DNA of 64,000 nt from Collinsella sp. AM18-10 (GCF_003471585.1 NZ_QRJO01000001.1:372001-436000); one strand, 5' to 3'; positions 8,055-16,985 are shown, counted from the stretch's first letter. The notes: generated by a model from the letters alone, not told the origin. Numbers and translations: made by a program.

Positions 8055-8941
8055 CAGCCAAACCTCTTCTCATCAATCGCATGCAACGCGCAAGGCAGCA
8101 CCATCCAGGCAGCGTACACGACATAGCCCGGCCACGGCGCCGGCACCGAGAGCTGCGGATAAAACGAATACTGCGTCGTCGCGGTCCACACCACTGCCGC
8201 CGTGGCCACGCCAAACAACGCAAGCCCAACCAGCGCGGCAACGTCGCTGCGCCCCAGTCGATACCGCGCATACGTCGTTCGACGCGTCGCGGCGCCCCAC
8301 CCACGGGAGCGCATGGCGTCCGCGCGCTCCAGCGAATCTTCCATGCCCCAGCCCATCAACACACTCGATGCCCGCAAACGCGAACGCACGGGGTCGGCCG
8401 GCGCGCGGCCCGGCACATCGATCGCGTCCTGCACCGCCAGCACCGTGCGGCCGCGGCGCAAAAACTGCGGGATAAGCCTCATGCACATCGAGATCATGAG
8501 CGCAATCACCGGTGCGGCATTGCCCAGCAGCGCGAGCACCTTGTCGTATTCGAGCATCGACGCCGCCGCCTCAAACCACAGCACGCTCGCCACAAACAGC
8601 CCGCCCATGCACAGGCCGTATACCATGCTCTCCAGATACACCGCGCGCATGCCAATACGGAACAGCTCCGTCGAGCCCGAGGCGCTAAACAGCGGATTGA
8701 GCACCGCGACGATCAAAATCACCGGCAGCTGCCAGCGGAGCGCGCCCAGCGTGCGGGCAGCCCCACGCGTCGCAAATCCATACGCCAGCCCGCCCGCAAG
8801 TGACAGCGCAATCAGTACCGGCTGCATCGAGAACATAGTGAGCCCCAGCGTCAGCACTATATAGAGTGCCGGCACAGCCGGATGCGACATCGAGAATGCC
8901 GCGACGGGCTCGCCGCCAAACTCCTCTCGTATGTTGTCCAC
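8054..8941 (-). CDS. ECF transporter T component
   Basis: Transmembrane coupling subunit that links the S component to the ATPases. About 295 residues with several hydrophobic helices. The cytoplasmic coupling motif MEDSLERADAMRSRGWG matches the family's conserved Ala-Arg-x signature region. Start uncertain: GTG at 8941 (VDNIREEFGG) is preferred for its G-rich upstream site, but GTG at 8947 or the later ATG (MSHPAV) are possible. The stop overlaps the ATPase start by one base. First gene of the ECF operon, divergent from glmU. Confidence 0.88.
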   Translation of the reverse strand: MDNIREEFGGEPVAAFSMSHPAVPALYIVLTLGLTMFSMQPVLIALSLAGGLAYGFATRGAARTLGALRWQLPVILIVAVLNPLFSASGSTELFRIGMRAVYLESMVYGLCMGGLFVASVLWFEAAASMLEYDKVLALLGNAAPVIALMISMCMRLIPQFLRRGRTVLAVQDAIDVPGRAPADPVRSRLRASSVLMGWGMEDSLERADAMRSRGWGAATRRTTYARYRLGRSDVAALVGLALFGVATAAVVWTATTQYSFYPQLSVPAPWPGYVVYAAWMVLPCALHAIDEKRFG

Positions 8942-9140
8942 GGGCACCCCCGTCCCCTCGCTCAAACAACAGCTCCGCAGCACCGCCAACGCCGCACGCA
9001 AGCAGTGCAAACGCCACGCCGGCGGCGCAAGCCTCAACCGCCGCAAACCAATCGTTACGCGCTCGTCATATGCCTGCGGTATCATATTGCGCCGTGTATC
9101 GTTTCCAAACACACGTCTCTATAACGTAACAGGAGATCAC

Positions 9141-10553
9141 ATGGACGCAACCGCAATTATCCTCGCTGCCGGCGAGGGCACCCGCATGAAGTCGAACCAC
9201 TGCAAGGTTTCGCACAAGATCCTGGGTAAGCCCATGGTCCAGTGGATCGTCGACGCTACCATCAAGGCCGGCTGCAGCCGCGTCGTGGTTGTCATCGGCA
9301 GCCACGCCGACGAGATGCGCGCCCTCATCGACGGCGCCTACGCCAACAGCGCCACCAAGGTCGAGTGCGTCGAGCAGACCGAGCGTCTGGGCACCGGTCA
9401 CGCCGTGAAGGTCGCGCTCGAGGCCTGTGGCATCACGCAAGGCCCCGTCGTGGTGCTCAACGGCGACCTGCCGCTCATCACCGCCGACACCGTCGCCAAG
9501 TTCGCGCAAACCGTCGCCACCGGCGAGCTCGCCTGCACCGTCATGACCATGACCCCGCCCGATCCTTTCGGCTACGGCCGCATCAAGCTGGGCGCCGATG
9601 GTCAGATCGAGCGCATCATCGAGCAGAAGGACTGCACGCCCGAGCAGGCCGCCGAGCTACTCGAGTGCAACGCCGGCTGCTACGCCTTCGACGGCGCGCA
9701 GCTCGCCGCCCACATTAACGAGATCGGCAACGACAACGCGCAGTCCGAGTACTACCTGCCCGACATGCTCGAAATCCTCAAGGGTCACGGCCAGGCAGCC
9801 TCCATCTTCCACTGCGACGACTACCGCGACGGCCTGGGCGTCAACAGTCGTGTCCAGCTCGCGCAGCTCACCGCCATCGCGCGCGACCGCATCAACGAGC
9901 ACTGGATGGCAGAGGGCGTCACGTTCATCGACCCCACGCAGGCTTGGATCGGCCCCGACGCCACCATCGGCCGCGACACCGTCGTGTGGCCGCAGACGCA
10001 CCTGATCGGCCACGTCACCGTGGGCGAGGAATGCCAGCTCGGCCCCAACAGCCGTCTCACCGACACCACCGTCGGCAGCGGCTGCACCATCGATGAGACC
10101 ATCGCCATCGAGGCCGTCATCGAGAACGGCGTCGACTGCGGCCCGCGCGCCTACCTGCGCCCGGGCACCCACATGCTCGACGGCTCCAAGGCCGGCACGC
10201 ACGTGGAGATCAAAAAGTCCACGATCGGCGAGGGATCCAAGGTGCCGCACCTGTCCTACATCGGCGACACCACCATGGGCCCCGGCGTCAACGTGGGCGC
10301 TGGCTCCATCACCTGCAACTACGACGGCGTGCACAAGCACAAGACCGTCATCGGCAAGGATGCCTTCATCGGCTCCGACACCATGATGGTCGCGCCTGCC
10401 CAGATCGGCGACGGCGCGCTCGTGGCCGCCGGCTCCGTCATCACCGAGCCGGTCCCGGCAGACGCACTCGGACTGGGTCGTGCCCGTCAGGTAAATATTG
10501 AGGGCTGGGCCGCCGATTATCGCCGCCGTCTGCACGAGGACGACGAGGTATAA
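9141..10553 (+). CDS. glmU: Bifunctional UDP-GlcNAc pyrophosphorylase / GlcN-1-P acetyltransferase
   Basis: Makes UDP-N-acetylglucosamine for peptidoglycan. The 470 residues begin with the nucleotidyltransferase motif LAAGEGTRMKS, followed by VVLNGDLPLI and GYGRI. The C-terminal half is a left-handed beta helix of hexapeptide repeats, with YLRPGTHMLDG, VEIKKSTIGEGSK and NYDGVHKHKTVIGKDAFIG. AGGAG lies 5 nt before the chosen ATG. A terminator hairpin follows the stop. Confidence 0.97.
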   Translation: MDATAIILAAGEGTRMKSNHCKVSHKILGKPMVQWIVDATIKAGCSRVVVVIGSHADEMRALIDGAYANSATKVECVEQTERLGTGHAVKVALEACGITQGPVVVLNGDLPLITADTVAKFAQTVATGELACTVMTMTPPDPFGYGRIKLGADGQIERIIEQKDCTPEQAAELLECNAGCYAFDGAQLAAHINEIGNDNAQSEYYLPDMLEILKGHGQAASIFHCDDYRDGLGVNSRVQLAQLTAIARDRINEHWMAEGVTFIDPTQAWIGPDATIGRDTVVWPQTHLIGHVTVGEECQLGPNSRLTDTTVGSGCTIDETIAIEAVIENGVDCGPRAYLRPGTHMLDGSKAGTHVEIKKSTIGEGSKVPHLSYIGDTTMGPGVNVGAGSITCNYDGVHKHKTVIGKDAFIGSDTMMVAPAQIGDGALVAAGSVITEPVPADALGLGRARQVNIEGWAADYRRRLHEDDEV

Positions 10554-10570
10554 CGTTTTATCAAGCATCT

Positions 10571-10603
10571 AAGGAGCTGTTCCCATGGGGACGGCTCCTT
10601 TTT
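10571..10603 (+). terminator. Terminator after glmU
   Basis: AAGGAGC...GCTCCTT stem with an inner TCCC/GGGA pairing, ending in a T-run; begins 18 nt after the stop. Confidence 0.85.
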
Positions 10604-10744
10604 CTATGCTGACCTGCGCGACCGGATGAGTGGTCGGTTCGTGTCCGTTGACGGTAAAGACGTTATCAAGACTCGATAAACCCCGCCGCGCGGTTACAAT
10701 GCAACAAGGCATCTATATGGCATTCGATATAAAGGAGAAGGGTA

Positions 10745-11731
10745 ATGCCGATTAATGATCCCGAGAAGTCGGAGAATATGCGCAAGTCCATCCGCGTGTA
10801 TTCCGGTTCCTCCAACCGTCCCCTCGCTCAGAAGATTGCTGAGTACCTTGGGGTCGAGCTTTCGGGCCTTACGCTAAAGCAGTTCGCCAATGGTGAGATT
10901 TACGCCCGCTACGACGAGACCGTCCGCGGCGCCGACGTCTTCCTGATTCAGTCCGTGGCCGGCGGCAACGTCAACGACATGCTCATGGAGCTGCTCATCG
11001 CCACCGACGCTGCCAAGCGCGCATCCGCCCGCTCCATCACCGCCGTTATCACCCACTACGGCTATGCCCGCCAGGACCGCAAGGCCGGCCCGCGCGAGCC
11101 CATCACTGCCCGCCTCGTCGCCAACCTGCTCGAGCGCGCCGGCGTCAACCGCATCATCACCCTCGACCTGCACCAGGGTCAGATCCAGGGCTTCTTTGAT
11201 ATCCCGGTTAACCACCTGTCCGCGCTGCCGCTGTTTGGCCAGTACTACAACGACATGCACTTCGACACCGACAACCTGGTTGTCGTCTCCCCCGACGTGG
11301 GTCGTGCCAAGGCCGCCAAGAAGCTGTCCGACATGCTCGGCTGCGACCTGGCCATCGCCCACAAGGGCCGTCCGCGCCACAACGCCGCCGAGGTCATGGG
11401 CATCATCGGTGACATCAAGGGCAAGACCTGCATCATCAACGACGACATGATCGACACCGCTGGCACCCTGTGCGCCAACGTCAAGGAGCTCAAGGCTATG
11501 GGCGCCGGCGACATCTACGTGTGCGCCACCCACGGCATCTTCTCCGGTCCGGCCATCGAGCGTCTGAACGACGCCCCCATCGTCGAGTGCGTCGTCACCG
11601 ATGCCATTCCCGTCGAGGTCGGCGGCAAGATTAAGACCATCTCGGTCGCCGAGGAGTTCGCTCAGGCCATCTCCGCCGTTTACCACGAGGAGCCCGTCTC
11701 CACGCTCGTCGGCGGCGACTTCGCGCTGTAG
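10745..11731 (+). CDS. prs: Ribose-phosphate pyrophosphokinase
   Basis: Makes PRPP from ribose 5-phosphate and ATP; PRPP feeds the purine genes later in the window. The 328 residues carry RQDRKAGPREPITARL, ITLDLHQGQIQGFFDIPV, VVVSPDVGRAKAAKKL and the PRPP loop NDDMIDTAGTL. AAAGGAGAAGG precedes the ATG. An alternative internal start (MRKSIRV) exists but lacks as good a ribosome site. Confidence 0.97.
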   Translation: MPINDPEKSENMRKSIRVYSGSSNRPLAQKIAEYLGVELSGLTLKQFANGEIYARYDETVRGADVFLIQSVAGGNVNDMLMELLIATDAAKRASARSITAVITHYGYARQDRKAGPREPITARLVANLLERAGVNRIITLDLHQGQIQGFFDIPVNHLSALPLFGQYYNDMHFDTDNLVVVSPDVGRAKAAKKLSDMLGCDLAIAHKGRPRHNAAEVMGIIGDIKGKTCIINDDMIDTAGTLCANVKELKAMGAGDIYVCATHGIFSGPAIERLNDAPIVECVVTDAIPVEVGGKIKTISVAEEFAQAISAVYHEEPVSTLVGGDFAL

Positions 11732-11764
11732 CCTGCCACGCATCGCATCATCTTTGATGCTTTT

Positions 11765-11796
11765 AAAGGGTCGGAAGCTCGCTTCCGACCCTTTTT
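11765..11796 (+). terminator. Terminator after prs
   Basis: AAAGGGTCGGAAGC...GCTTCCGACCCTTTTT: strong stem with T-run, 34 nt after the stop. Confidence 0.92.
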
Positions 11797-11817
11797 CTAT
11801 CCCTCGCCAACCTTCCC

Positions 11818-12021
11818 TGGACAATTAGTTCAAATTTGTATTTTCTTGGGCGCCCACATGGACCACTTGATGCGCCAAAGGTTCACCTGCCGGCATAATC
11901 TCGGCCAATCTCTCCTCTTATGGACGTCTTCACTATGCCATTCACTCTATTTTGCCCACCGAACCCTTCGACAATGGCGGAACGCTTCAATCGCCTTATA
12001 CAAATCTGAACTAACTGTCCA
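11818..12021. repeat. 204-bp inverted-repeat element, copy A
   Basis: Ends are a 26-bp-type terminal inverted repeat, TGGACARTTAGTTCARATTT plus GTAT; the left end has two A-for-G changes. Same length as copy B at 13347-13550. The interiors are mostly different apart from CGGCCAATC-like sequence at a similar position. No transposase inside, so it is MITE-like. No clear target duplication. Confidence 0.85.
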
Positions 12022-12185
12022 ACACCTATCTCGATCCATGCCTCCAAGGTCAAACAAGCGCCCTGAGCCCCGCTTTTTCAAGGCCCCTCGCACGATCTGC
12101 TACCGTCTGCGGCGCACGACGCCCCTTTGAGCGAAAAGAACGCCACGGCTGCATCATTTCGCCGACGGCTTAGTACTTTATAGCT

Positions 12186-13313
12186 ATGACCACTGTGATC
12201 TCACATTTCTCCGCCCTCCGCGCAATTCGCCGCGCTCGACGGGCGTACTCTGCGCTTCCGTGGGGCATCATCGATGACAGGCAACAGGCACAAGCCCTTG
12301 CAAGTTGTGTTCCCAACAAGGACGCCATAGACTTTGTAGCTCTTGCGATGCTTGACGCCTGGAGCGAAGACGACTCCGAGCGCCTAGATCTCCTTGTTGC
12401 CGGCGGCAACAACAGACGGCCCGACGGACGTCTTCTCCAGCACAGCGTCACCGCCCCGCTTCCCGCGGAAGCAATCATGCACATCGAAGCTGACATCTAC
12501 GCAACGTCTCCCGCCATGACAGCCATGTTGTGCTCTAGGAATGAGCCTGTAGCCAAAGTCCTGATGCTTCTCATGGAGCTGCTGGGGTCCTACTCCCTTC
12601 CGCCCGAGATAACCAACCCCATCGCCCACGACGACACGTGGCCCAAGGCCGGTAGCTCCGAAGCGATGGACGATCTTGATTGTCATGGCGGCCAGCCGGC
12701 ACCCGGAAAGCAAGACGAAACCCGCTACGAACAGGCGCACTACAAATGCGAGCCTGCCACAACCATAAATGAGCTCGAGGCAGTCGCACAGTTTGCCAAA
12801 AGTAGCTCCTACGCCTCGTTTCGCACGGCCGTCAGACTCGCCCGAGCAGGATCCGCATCCCCAGCGGAGTCCTTAATGTTCGCCGTCCTGGGCGCGCCCA
12901 TGCGCTTTGGCGGATTCGGATGCTGCAGCCTGCCCATGGGAGGCCTGCTACTCAACCATCGAATCGACTTCGACACTCTTGCGGTCAACATGTCCTCAGG
13001 CATCCCCTATGCCATCTGCGACCTATATTGCCCGGCAGCCGGAGTCGACAACGAATACAACGGAATTGGGCATGAGCTTCAAAATGCTCGCATCCACGAT
13101 GGCAATCGAAATAATGGACTCAAGGCAATGGGCATCCACGTCCTGGTTATCAATCGCGACCAAATGAAAGACCTTGTTGCGCTCGAAGCCTTCGCACAAA
13201 TGATGCATCGACTCGCTGGGGTTCGGTTCCGCTATCGCATCAAGGGTTATCGCAAACGTCAAGCCGCATGGCTCAACGCCCTTCGGGCCGGAATCGGCCT
13301 CGCGCCGGTCTAG
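12186..13313 (+). CDS. Uncharacterised protein with a possible Vsr/DUF559-like nuclease fold
   Basis: Not assigned to a named family with confidence. 375 residues. The C-terminal half reads SPAESLMFAVLGAP, then GGFGCCSLPMGGLLLNHRID, ICDLYCPAAGVDNEYNG, then ...NRNNGLKAMGIHVLVINRDQ. This order (E near the start, D in DLYCP, E in EYNG, R...L...G..V..I) is that of small PD-(D/E)xK proteins of the Vsr/DUF559 type. The N-terminal 150 residues are unrecognised. Lower GC than neighbours and bracketed by two identical-length inverted-repeat elements, suggesting acquisition. The ATG has no strong ribosome site. Confidence 0.6.
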   Translation: MTTVISHFSALRAIRRARRAYSALPWGIIDDRQQAQALASCVPNKDAIDFVALAMLDAWSEDDSERLDLLVAGGNNRRPDGRLLQHSVTAPLPAEAIMHIEADIYATSPAMTAMLCSRNEPVAKVLMLLMELLGSYSLPPEITNPIAHDDTWPKAGSSEAMDDLDCHGGQPAPGKQDETRYEQAHYKCEPATTINELEAVAQFAKSSSYASFRTAVRLARAGSASPAESLMFAVLGAPMRFGGFGCCSLPMGGLLLNHRIDFDTLAVNMSSGIPYAICDLYCPAAGVDNEYNGIGHELQNARIHDGNRNNGLKAMGIHVLVINRDQMKDLVALEAFAQMMHRLAGVRFRYRIKGYRKRQAAWLNALRAGIGLAPV

Positions 13314-13346
13314 AAAGCGTATCTCGACAACATCGCCGAGCAAGGC

Positions 13347-13550
13347 TGGACAGTTAGTTCAGATTTGTATAAACAGACGGCTTATTTCAAGGCGCTTTGC
13401 TGCCATCTCGGGGCCAATCACCTCATTTAAAGGCTCGAATGGCTTCGAAATAGCGCAAAACGTGCGCCCCAAAGCACCGAAACGGCTCCATGTCTCCGAT
13501 TTTGGCAGCCGAGAGCCTCTTGCTTTATACAAATCTGAACTAACTGTCCA
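13347..13550. repeat. 204-bp inverted-repeat element, copy B
   Basis: Perfect 26-bp terminal inverted repeats at 13347-13372 (TGGACAGTTAGTTCAGATTT plus GTATAA) and 13525-13550. Exactly 204 bp like copy A. Lies between the nuclease-like gene and pth. A short reading frame crosses it on the minus strand, but nothing supports translation. Confidence 0.9.
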
Positions 13551-13664
13551 CCCCGGTTTCCTGCAACCGCTCAAACGCCCTCAACTCACCTCAATTGCCC
13601 TCCATTTGACAGCGGCAACAGGGTCGCTCACCATAGCAGGCGACAAATCAACGAAAGGATGAAC

Positions 13665-14294
13665 ATGGCAGCTGCACAGCCGCTTAAGATTCGCATGGTT
13701 GCCGGGCTTGGCAACCCGGGCGAGGAATATGCCGAGACCCGCCACAACGCCGGCTTTAAGGCAATCGACGAGCTGGCCCGTCAGGCCGGTGTCACGTATT
13801 GGAAAAATCAGGCCGGTGCCGAGGTCGCGCTCATCAATATCAACGATGCCGAGGAAGAGGGCGGCAAACGCCAGATTGTGCTGGTCAAGCCGCAGTCATT
13901 CATGAACACCTCGGGCGGCCCCATCTCCAAGCTCTGCCGCGAGTACAAGATCAAGGCCGAGGAGCTGCTCGTAATCCACGACGAGCTCGATATTCCCGCC
14001 GGCGACGTGCGTGTTAAGGTGGGCGGCGGCCATGCTGGCCACAACGGCCTGCGTTCCATCATCGACAAGATGGGCAGCCGCGACTTCAGCCGCATCCGCA
14101 CCGGCATCGGCAACCCTCCCGGCAAGATGGCCGTCGCAGACTATGTGCTTAAGCAGCTGCGCGCCCGCGAGGCCGAGGGCTTCCAGGACACCTGCACCCG
14201 CGCCGCAGATGCCGCCGGTTTGGCCATCGTCCACGGCGTAATCTACGCCCGCGATCACGTAAACGGTGCCGCTTCCGCCAACGGCAAGCACTAA
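13665..14294 (+). CDS. pth: Peptidyl-tRNA hydrolase
   Basis: Releases tRNA from stalled peptidyl-tRNA. The 209 residues hold VAGLGNPGEEYAETRHNAGF (catalytic His), PQSFMNTSG, VIHDELDIPAG, GGGHAGHNGLRSI and RIRTGIGNPP. The second ATG (MAAAQ) is chosen because AAAGG lies about 7 nt upstream; the ATG two codons earlier touches that site. A REP-like hairpin begins inside the stop codon. Confidence 0.96.
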   Translation: MAAAQPLKIRMVAGLGNPGEEYAETRHNAGFKAIDELARQAGVTYWKNQAGAEVALININDAEEEGGKRQIVLVKPQSFMNTSGGPISKLCREYKIKAEELLVIHDELDIPAGDVRVKVGGGHAGHNGLRSIIDKMGSRDFSRIRTGIGNPPGKMAVADYVLKQLRAREAEGFQDTCTRAADAAGLAIVHGVIYARDHVNGAASANGKH

Positions 14295-14331
14295 AACCTA
14301 CCATTTAGGGATGTTAATTTTGGCAGGTTTT
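14293..14331 (+). repeat. REP-like hairpin R1, copy 1 (overlaps pth stop)
   Basis: AAAACCTACC...GGCAGGTTTT hairpin; loop ATTTAGGGATGTTAATTTT is a diverged form of the family loop AGGGACAGGTTTATTTT. Its first bases are the last two of the pth stop codon. Confidence 0.75.
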
Positions 14332-14398
14332 ATATGCGAAAACGCCGCCGCGGCCGCATCGCAATAAGTCCTGCGCCGCCATACATATGCAGCGCCCC

Positions 14399-14440
14399 AA
14401 AGGGGGCCGGCCCCACCGATGCGCGAGGCCGGCCCCCTTT
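14399..14440. terminator. GC-rich hairpin, possible terminator
   Basis: AAAGGGGGCCGGCC...GGCCGGCCCCCTTT, a perfect 14-bp stem. It sits between two opposed R1 hairpins (14293 and 14456), giving a BIME-like block. T-tracts are short on both sides, so terminator function is a guess. Confidence 0.55.
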
Positions 14441-14455
14441 GCCGTTTTGCCTGAT

Positions 14456-14496
14456 AAAACCGACCAAAATAAACCTGTCCCTTTTTGGTAGGTCGG
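14456..14496 (-). repeat. REP-like hairpin R1, copy 2
   Basis: On the minus strand: CCGACCTACCAAAAAGGGAC then AGGTTTATTTTGGTCGGTTTT. Stem CCGACC...GGTCGG, loop with GGGACAGG. Opposite orientation to copy 1. The remaining gene-free sequence up to nfnA holds a possible -10 TATAAT at 14552-14557. Confidence 0.75.
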
Positions 14497-14662
14497 GATA
14501 AACCCTTTTCCCAACCGCCGAAGACACACGTAAACAGCATGTCCATGAGGGTATAATTTGCACCGTATGTCTGCACAACGCCTGTGCGCGTACGGTTTTA
14601 CTCGGGCTACCGTCCATTTCCGTGGAGGCACGGTTCGGCGGCCCTAACAAGAGAGGGGTTCT

Positions 14663-15502
14663 ATGTATAAGATCCTGGAGAAGACGCAGTTCTCGGAGAA
14701 GGTGTTCAAGTTCCGCATCGAGGCGCCCGCAATCGCCAAACATGCGCACGCTGGACAGTTCCTCATGGTTCGCGCCAACGAGACGGGCGAGCGTGTCCCG
14801 TTTACCCTGGCCGGCTGGAACGGTGACGAGGGCTGGGTCGAGTTCATCTTCATGGTGATCGGCAAGACCACCGAGATGCTTTCCACCTACGAGGCCGGCG
14901 AGTCGCTGCGCGACGTCGTGGGCCCGCTGGGCGTTCCCACCGAAATGGCCGAGGGCCCCTGTGCCGTCATTGGCGGCGGCGTCGGCCTGGCAATTGCCTT
15001 CCCGGTCGCCAAGCACCTGGTCGAAACCGGCCACGAGGTGCACGCCATCATGGGCGCCCGCACCAAGGACCTCCTGCTCATGGAGGACCAGTTCCGCGAG
15101 CTCCTCGACGAGGACCACATCCACATCACCACCGACGACGGCTCCTACGGCGAGCAGGGCGTTGTCACCGCTCCGCTGGAGCGTCTGCTGCAGGACAAGG
15201 CCGTGAGCCAGGTCTTCTGCGTCGGCCCCGTTCCGATGATGAAGTTCTCGACCCTCACCGCCCAGAAGTACGACACCCCCATCACCGCGTCGCTCAACCC
15301 CATCATGGTTGACGGCACCGGCATGTGCGGCTGCTGCCGCGTCGAGGTGGGCGGCGTGACCAAGTTCGCTTGCGTCGACGGCCCCGACTTCGATGCCACC
15401 CTGGTCGACTGGGATGACCTTCGTGCCCGCCAGGCCGCTTACCGTTCCGAAGAGGGCGAGTCCCTCAAGGCCTATGAGGAAAAGAGCTGCGCATGCCACT
15501 AG
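14663..15502 (+). CDS. nfnA: NADH-dependent ferredoxin:NADP+ oxidoreductase, alpha subunit
   Basis: FAD/NAD- and [2Fe-2S]-binding subunit of an Nfn-type electron-bifurcating complex that couples NADH and reduced ferredoxin to NADP+. The 279 residues have a ferredoxin-reductase layout: RVPFTLAGWN (flavin region), GGGVGLAIAFPVAKHL (NAD), FCVGPVPMMKF, and the C-terminal cluster GMCGCCRVEVGGVTKFACVD with four Cys. A dihydroorotate dehydrogenase electron-transfer subunit is the nearest alternative, but the partner gene decides it. Overlaps nfnB by 10 nt. Confidence 0.9.
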   Translation: MYKILEKTQFSEKVFKFRIEAPAIAKHAHAGQFLMVRANETGERVPFTLAGWNGDEGWVEFIFMVIGKTTEMLSTYEAGESLRDVVGPLGVPTEMAEGPCAVIGGGVGLAIAFPVAKHLVETGHEVHAIMGARTKDLLLMEDQFRELLDEDHIHITTDDGSYGEQGVVTAPLERLLQDKAVSQVFCVGPVPMMKFSTLTAQKYDTPITASLNPIMVDGTGMCGCCRVEVGGVTKFACVDGPDFDATLVDWDDLRARQAAYRSEEGESLKAYEEKSCACH

Positions 15503-16902
15503 TTAACGGTCGTTTCGTTGCCGATATGAAGTCGCCCCGCACCCCCGATAACGAGGAGCCGGCTGCCGAGCGCGCCTGCGACTTCCGCCCCGTCGACAAG
15601 GGCTTCACCGAGGAGATGGCGCTGGCCGAGGCCGAGCGCTGCCTCAACTGCAAGAAGCCGTTCTGTGTTGAGGGCTGCCCCGTCAACATCAACATCCCCC
15701 GCTTTATCGAGCAGATCCGCGCGAAGGACTTCGGCGGCGCCCTCGATACCATCCGCGAGGACTCCATGCTTCCCGCCATCTGCGGCCGCGTCTGCCCGCA
15801 GGAGAACCAGTGCGAGGGCAAGTGCATCCGCGGCAAGAAGTCCGAGCCCGTGGCCATCGGCCAGCTCGAGCGCTTCCTGGGTGACCGCCCCGAGCTCGCC
15901 TCCACGCCCAAGATGGCCCCCAAGAACGGCAAGAAGGTCGCCGTCGTCGGCTCCGGCCCGTCCGGCATCACCTGCGCCGGCGAGCTCGCCCGCAACGGCT
16001 TTGACGTCACCGTCTTCGAGGCATTCTTCACCGGCGGCGGCGTGCTGGTCTACGGCATCCCCGAGTTCCGTCTGCCCAAGGCAGTCGTCAAGCGCGAGAT
16101 CGACGGCCTGGAGGACATGGGCGTCAAGTTTGAGTACAACTCCGTCGTGGGCAACATGGCCACGGCCGAGGAGCTGTTCGAGCAGGGCTTCGACGCCATC
16201 TACGTGGCAACCGGCGCCGGCCTGCCCAAGTTCCTCAACGTCCCCGGCGAGAACCTGCCCAACGTCTTCTTCGCTAACGAGTACCTCACCCGCGTGAACC
16301 TGATGAAGGCCAACAAGTTCCCCGAGTACGACACCCCCACCAAGCACGGCAAGAACGTCGTTGTCTTTGGCGGCGGCAACGTGGCCATGGACGCCGTCCG
16401 TACCGCCAAGCGCCTGGGCGCCGAGCACGCCATCATCGCCTACCGTCGTACCGAGGACGAGATGCCCTGCCGTCGCGCCGAGCTGCACCATGCTAAGGCC
16501 GAGGGCGTCGAGGTTCTGCCGCTCGTCTCCCCGCTCGAGTTTGTCGCTGGCGAGGACGGCTCCGTGTGCGCCGTCAAGGTCCAGAAGATGGAGCTCGGCG
16601 AGCCTGACGAGTCCGGCCGTCGTCGCCCGGTGCCCATCGAGGGCGCCATCGAGGAGATCCCCTGCGACGTCGCGATCTCGGCTATCGGCACCAACGCCAA
16701 CCCCTTCGCAAAGAAGATCGGCGGCAAGATGGAGCTCAACAAGTGGGGCTACATCGTCGCTGACGAGGAGACCGGCCAGACCACCGATCCCCGCATCTGG
16801 GCCGGCGGCGACATCGTCACCGGTGCCGCTACGGTCATTCTGGCGATGGGCGCCGGCAAGAAGGCCGCCGCTTCGATCACCAAGAGCCTGCTGGGCGAGT
16901 AA
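15493..16902 (+). CDS. nfnB: NADH-dependent ferredoxin:NADP+ oxidoreductase, beta subunit (GltD-like)
   Basis: Large subunit of the Nfn pair. 469 residues: N-terminal iron-sulfur domain with CLNCKKPFCVEGCPVNINIP and CGRVCPQENQCEGKC, then an FAD site VAVVGSGPSGITCAGELA, an NADP site VVVFGGGNVAMDAVRTAKRL, and C-terminal WAGGDIVTGAATVILAMGAG. The same fold occurs in glutamate synthase small subunit; no large subunit is nearby and the overlap with nfnA favours Nfn. Confidence 0.9.
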   Translation: MPLVNGRFVADMKSPRTPDNEEPAAERACDFRPVDKGFTEEMALAEAERCLNCKKPFCVEGCPVNINIPRFIEQIRAKDFGGALDTIREDSMLPAICGRVCPQENQCEGKCIRGKKSEPVAIGQLERFLGDRPELASTPKMAPKNGKKVAVVGSGPSGITCAGELARNGFDVTVFEAFFTGGGVLVYGIPEFRLPKAVVKREIDGLEDMGVKFEYNSVVGNMATAEELFEQGFDAIYVATGAGLPKFLNVPGENLPNVFFANEYLTRVNLMKANKFPEYDTPTKHGKNVVVFGGGNVAMDAVRTAKRLGAEHAIIAYRRTEDEMPCRRAELHHAKAEGVEVLPLVSPLEFVAGEDGSVCAVKVQKMELGEPDESGRRRPVPIEGAIEEIPCDVAISAIGTNANPFAKKIGGKMELNKWGYIVADEETGQTTDPRIWAGGDIVTGAATVILAMGAGKKAAASITKSLLGE

Positions 16903-16930
16903 TCACCTACAGCGCTAGCCACCAAACGGC

Positions 16931-16968
16931 AAAGTCCCCGTCGAGCACACGCCCGGCGGGGACTTTTT
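16931..16968 (+). terminator. Terminator after nfnB
   Basis: AAAGTCCCCG...CGGGGACTTTTT stem with T-run, 28 nt past the stop. Confidence 0.9.
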
Positions 16969-16985
16969 CTATGCCGACCGCCCAG

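Noticed and set aside
10648..10700. sigma-70 promoter for prs using TTGACG and TACAAT
   Set aside because: The boxes are 41 nt apart, far from the 16-18 needed.
13359..13574. Short reading frame across the 204-bp element B
   Set aside because: It covers the terminal repeats themselves, has no ribosome site, and copy A does not keep the frame.
14330..15499. Long minus-strand reading frame opposite nfnA
   Set aside because: Antisense shadow of a clear gene; composition is low-complexity and no family motif appears. The same applies to long frames opposite glmU, prs, folPK, carB and nfnB.
15493..16902. Glutamate synthase small subunit
   Set aside because: No gltB-type large subunit adjacent, and the gene overlaps nfnA; Nfn beta subunit fits better.
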